Assembly: GCF_014467015.1 (NCBI RefSeq)
Contig: NZ_CP058559.1
Location: 2,604,001 to 2,668,000, forward strand
Direction: 5' to 3'
Length of the DNA stretch: 64,000 bases
Source of the DNA: Alkalicella caledoniensis
GTDB taxonomy: Bacteria; Bacillota; Proteinivoracia; Proteinivoracales; Proteinivoracaceae
The position numbers were made by a program, and so were the translations under genes. The notes below the pieces were generated by a model. The model was given only the letters and a program-made list of their open reading frames with translations, did not search any database and had not been told where the DNA came from. Shown here in pieces: positions 61,425 through 64,000 of this stretch (position 1 is its first letter; every line of letters begins with the position of its first letter).

Positions 61425-61901
61425 ATGAAAAAACTAATTGTTGAAATGCTTGAGCAAAGGGGAGTAAAAATAGAGGAAATCGCTGACTTAGTACTAGAAC
61501 TACAAAAACCTTACTTGCCAAACATAAGCTTAGATGTTTGTATAGAGCAGGTGGAAAAAGTTCTAGACAAAAGAGAAGTACAAAATGCAATGCTTACGGG
61601 CATGGTTTTAGATGTTTATACTGAGAAAAAGATGCTTCCTGAACCCCTCCAAAGTATCCTAGAGACAGATGAAGGACTATATGGGGTGGATGAGGTTTTA
61701 GCATTAAGCATCACAAATATTTATGGTAGTATCGGATTCACTAATTTTGGTTATCTTGATAAAATTAAAATAGGTATTTTAGAAAGGCTTAATAACAAAA
61801 AAAGCGGTAAAGTACACACATTCTTAGATGATCTTGTGGCTGCCATAGCTGCATCAGCTGCATCAAGACTAGCCCATGGTGAAAAGGGAGAAGTAATTTA
61901 A
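61425..61901 (+). CDS. Phosphatidylglycerophosphatase A-like protein
   Basis: A 158-residue protein of the PgpA family in its soluble Firmicute form (YutG-like). It has N-terminal helices (LEQRGVKIEEIADLVLELQKPY) and the motif HTFLDDLVAAIAASAASRLAHG at the C-terminus, whose acidic residues are the likely active site. PgpA removes phosphate from phosphatidylglycerophosphate; for this short type, lacking membrane segments, the reaction is less certain. GGAGAGGAG precedes the ATG, 37 bases after dnaE, so it is in the dnaE transcript. Terminator behind. Confidence 0.82.
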   Translation: MKKLIVEMLEQRGVKIEEIADLVLELQKPYLPNISLDVCIEQVEKVLDKREVQNAMLTGMVLDVYTEKKMLPEPLQSILETDEGLYGVDEVLALSITNIYGSIGFTNFGYLDKIKIGILERLNNKKSGKVHTFLDDLVAAIAASAASRLAHGEKGEVI

Positions 61902-61907
61902 TGCTTT

Positions 61908-61938
61908 AAGCCGATACGGTTGACTACCGTATCGGCTT
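61908..61938 (+). terminator. Terminator after the pgpA-like gene
   Basis: AAGCCGATACGGT, loop TGACT, ACCGTATCGGCTT, then ACTTT. Confidence 0.85.
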
Positions 61939-61990
61939 ACTTTATAATTTAGGTGAGAATGTTATCAAAATCACTAGGGAGGAATCAGCC

Positions 61991-63214
61991 ATGCGGGAAC
62001 AAGCGTTAAAGCTTCATAAGGACAGTCAAGGTAAGCTAGCAGTGGTCAGTAAGGTAGAATTAAAGGACGCACAAGATTTAAGTTTAGCCTATTCACCAGG
62101 AGTTGCAGAACCATGTATGGAAATACATAAAGATGTAAACACAGCTTATGATTACACTGCTAAAGGCAATTTCGTTGCAGTTGTATCAGATGGAACCGCT
62201 GTATTAGGATTGGGTGATATCGGTCCAGAAGCTGCTTTGCCAGTAATGGAAGGAAAGGCTGTTCTGTTTAAAGCCTTTGCAGGAGTAGATGCATTCCCAA
62301 TTTGCCTAGATACAAAGGATCCAGAAAAGATTATTGAGGTGGTGAGGTTACTACAGCCTACCTTTGGAGGAGTAAACCTAGAAGATATAGCAGCACCTCA
62401 ATGTTTTGAAATAGAAAAAAAGCTAAAAGAAATATGTGACATCCCCATATTCCATGACGACCAACATGGTACAGCTATTGTAACAGTTGGAGGTCTTATT
62501 AACGCTTTAAAGATTACTAACAGAAAAGCAGAAGACATTAAAGTTGTAGTTAATGGAGCAGGGGCATCAGCAATCTCTGTTACTAAATTAATTATGGGAT
62601 TAGGTACAACTAATATAATTATGTGTGACAGCAAAGGTTCTCTATATGAAGGACGTACAGTTAGTATGAACCCATATAAGGATGAAATGGCTAGGATTAC
62701 AAACCCTGAGAATCTAGAAGTAAGCCTTACAGAGGCTTTAAAAGATGCTGATGTATTCATTGGCCTATCTGTGGGTAATGTTGTTACTGAGGAAATGGTT
62801 CAAGGTATGGCTAAAGATTCTATCATATTTGCCATGGCGAACCCTACCCCAGAGATTGATCCGGCCCTAGCTAAAAAAGCTGGTGCAAGGGTAATAGGTA
62901 CTGGACGTTCTGACTACCCTAACCAAGTAAACAATGTACTTGCATTCCCTGGAGTGTTTAGAGGTGCATTAGACACAAGGTCTAAAGATATAAATGAAGA
63001 GATGAAAGTAGCTGCGGCTCAAGCCATTGCTAACTTAATTACAGAAGAAGAACTAAACGAAGAGTATGTTATACCAAATCCTTTTGATCCAAGGGTTGCA
63101 CCTGAAGTTGCTAAAGCTGTGGCAATAGCAGCCATGGAAACTGGGGTTGCTACAATTAAAGTTGACCCAGATGCTGTCTTAGAAAACACAAAAAAGCTGG
63201 CAACAATTAAGTAA
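61991..63214 (+). CDS. NAD(P)-dependent malic enzyme
   Basis: Oxidative decarboxylation of malate to pyruvate and CO2 with reduction of NAD(P)+. The 407-residue protein is the short bacterial form without the phosphotransacetylase domain. Visible motifs: AYSPGVAEPC, VSDGTAVLGLGDIGPEAALPVMEGKA, the metal-site GVNLEDIAAPQCFEIE and DDQHGTAIV, and the nucleotide fold VVVNGAGASAISV. Cofactor choice cannot be fixed. It resembles Bacillus YtsJ, which also lies after dnaE. GGGAGGAA precedes the ATG; strong terminator behind. Confidence 0.95.
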   Translation: MREQALKLHKDSQGKLAVVSKVELKDAQDLSLAYSPGVAEPCMEIHKDVNTAYDYTAKGNFVAVVSDGTAVLGLGDIGPEAALPVMEGKAVLFKAFAGVDAFPICLDTKDPEKIIEVVRLLQPTFGGVNLEDIAAPQCFEIEKKLKEICDIPIFHDDQHGTAIVTVGGLINALKITNRKAEDIKVVVNGAGASAISVTKLIMGLGTTNIIMCDSKGSLYEGRTVSMNPYKDEMARITNPENLEVSLTEALKDADVFIGLSVGNVVTEEMVQGMAKDSIIFAMANPTPEIDPALAKKAGARVIGTGRSDYPNQVNNVLAFPGVFRGALDTRSKDINEEMKVAAAQAIANLITEEELNEEYVIPNPFDPRVAPEVAKAVAIAAMETGVATIKVDPDAVLENTKKLATIK

Positions 63215-63263
63215 CAATCATAAAAGTAGTTGTTAAGTATCAATAAAAAGTAAATTGCTTGAT

Positions 63264-63290
63264 AAAAAAGCGTCTTACGACGCTTTTTTT
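63264..63290 (+). terminator. Terminator after the malic enzyme gene
   Basis: AAAAAAGCGTC, loop TTAC, GACGCTTTTTTT. Confidence 0.93.
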
Positions 63291-63425
63291 ATTTTTTAAA
63301 AAGGATTTCTTTAACTTGATAAAGAATATATGAAATGAGGACATGGGATTATAAAAGTGTAAACAGTTATATGCAAGGTAGATTAAAACACAAATGGAAA
63401 AAGTATAAAAGAAAGGTGTGTTGCC

Positions 63426-63617
63426 ATGGTATTCCTCATAACCTTTATTTTTGTTTTTCTTGTCTTTGCCATGGAAGTTGGGGCAATCGCCCTAAAGATA
63501 ACGGGCATGGAAATAGGTAATGCAAGATTTCAAGCTCTTTCGGCACTAACTGGAACAGGATTCACAACTAAGGAAAGCGATGTAATTATCAAAGATAAGA
63601 TGAGAAGAGAATTATAA
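63426..63617 (+). CDS. N-terminal part of a TrkA_C-type membrane protein
   Basis: A 63-residue frame with one membrane segment (MVFLITFIFVFLVFAMEVGAIAL) and then GNARFQALSALTGTGFTTKESDVII, which is the usual N-terminus of a family of membrane proteins ending in a TrkA_C (RCK-C) domain. Those proteins are normally one chain, but here a TAA stop comes after residue 63 and the following frame begins in the overlapping TAATG. Either a one-base deletion has split the gene, or two coupled genes exist. AGAAAGGTG precedes the ATG. Confidence 0.6.
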   Translation: MVFLITFIFVFLVFAMEVGAIALKITGMEIGNARFQALSALTGTGFTTKESDVIIKDKMRREL

Positions 63618-64000
63618 TGTCTTTAATGATAATTGGACATATCGGCCTTACGGTGATAGTTATATCAGCTGTAACCCTTAGTAGGGCAATTGCGTTATGG
63701 CAACTGTTTGCGGGGGCTTCTTTGATTTGCTTGGTTTATATAATTTCCACAAACAGATTTTTACTGACTAATCTGGATAAGGGGATTGAAAACCAGTTAA
63801 TTAAAAAATTAAGGCTTTCTAAAAAACCAGTGGAAGAAATACTACATTTAAGTGATGAATATAGTATTGCAGAGGTGGAATTAAGTGAGAACTGCCCCAT
63901 AATTAATAGAAGTTTAACTTCTTTACAATTAACGAAAAAGGATATTTTAGTACTGGCCATAAAGGGAGAGAATAGACTAATTTTAACACCCACTGGAAAT
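63617..64000 (+). CDS. C-terminal part of a TrkA_C-type membrane protein, cut by window edge
   Basis: Open frame of 128 codons running off the window. It begins with two membrane segments (MIIGHIGLTVIVISAVTL; ALWQLFAGASLICLVYII), then a linker and a TrkA_C-like beta domain (EVELSENCPIINRSLTSLQLTKKDILVLAIKGENRLILTP), which in other proteins binds small ligands to control ion transport. The ATG at 63617 overlaps the stop of the previous frame by one base. With that frame it would make a normal full protein, so it is a coupled gene or the second half of a frameshifted gene. Confidence 0.6.
   Translation, partial: MSLMIIGHIGLTVIVISAVTLSRAIALWQLFAGASLICLVYIISTNRFLLTNLDKGIENQLIKKLRLSKKPVEEILHLSDEYSIAEVELSENCPIINRSLTSLQLTKKDILVLAIKGENRLILTPTGN

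Overview
This 64-kb window is chromosomal DNA of an AT-rich, spore-forming Firmicute, most probably an anaerobic Clostridia-type organism. Pointers are the YtrH/YtrI sporulation pair, a PerR-type regulator, clostridial-style Psd, DUF1540 and DUF4438 proteins, strong Shine-Dalgarno sequences, and many TTG/GTG starts. Species cannot be told from the sequence. No rRNA, tRNA or CRISPR array was seen. Most genes are ordinary housekeeping genes closed by clear rho-independent terminators.

Layout. 0-6.4 kb: pgi tail, nucleotidyltransferase, ogt, EVE protein, glycerophosphodiesterase, MFS transporter, type I pullulanase. 6.4-8.3 kb: an IS110-family element with a structured noncoding region upstream of its transposase (candidate bridge RNA), then a 121-bp palindrome. 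8.4-17.3 kb: small lipoprotein, MATE pump, CBS-ACT protein, rRNA methyltransferase-like protein, a double P-loop protein, an RluA-type pseudouridine synthase and a UPF0182 membrane protein. 17.6-28.5 kb is the accessory part: two paralogous membrane-anchored proteins, three FtsX/MacB-type permeases, an anchored protein, a small Cys-containing exported protein, a matching ABC ATPase and a lipoprotein. 28.7-43.7 kb: glutaminase, CPBP protease, lipid kinase, Nudix, ornithine aminotransferase, diguanylate cyclase, HflX, PIG-L deacetylase, cold-shock protein, an ECF sigma factor with a PEGA-domain probable anti-sigma, and a CDF transporter. 43.8-44.8 kb: a GC-rich tandem array of seven 141-143-bp units. 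44.8-64 kb: nth, trmL-yigZ-nuclease-HAD, perR with its own operator, threonine aldolase, GH13 enzyme, SH3 protein, then the ytoI-ytrI/H-psd-dnaE-pgpA-malic enzyme block (similar to the Bacillus ytoI/ytrI/dnaE/ytsJ neighbourhood).

The most interesting observation is a regulatory one. Four places carry the same bipartite promoter-like motif, (T/A)AAC then exactly 16 bases then CG(T/A)CTA. One lies before the ECF sigma gene, one before each of the two paralogous membrane proteins about 21-23 kb away, and one faces the IS110 element. This suggests an autoregulated ECF sigma factor controlling a small surface-protein regulon, one member of which may have been cut from its promoter by the insertion. 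The second point of interest is the permease/ATPase/exported-protein locus next to it. The third is a set of palindromic intergenic repeats, including a MITE-like element between duplicated terminators.
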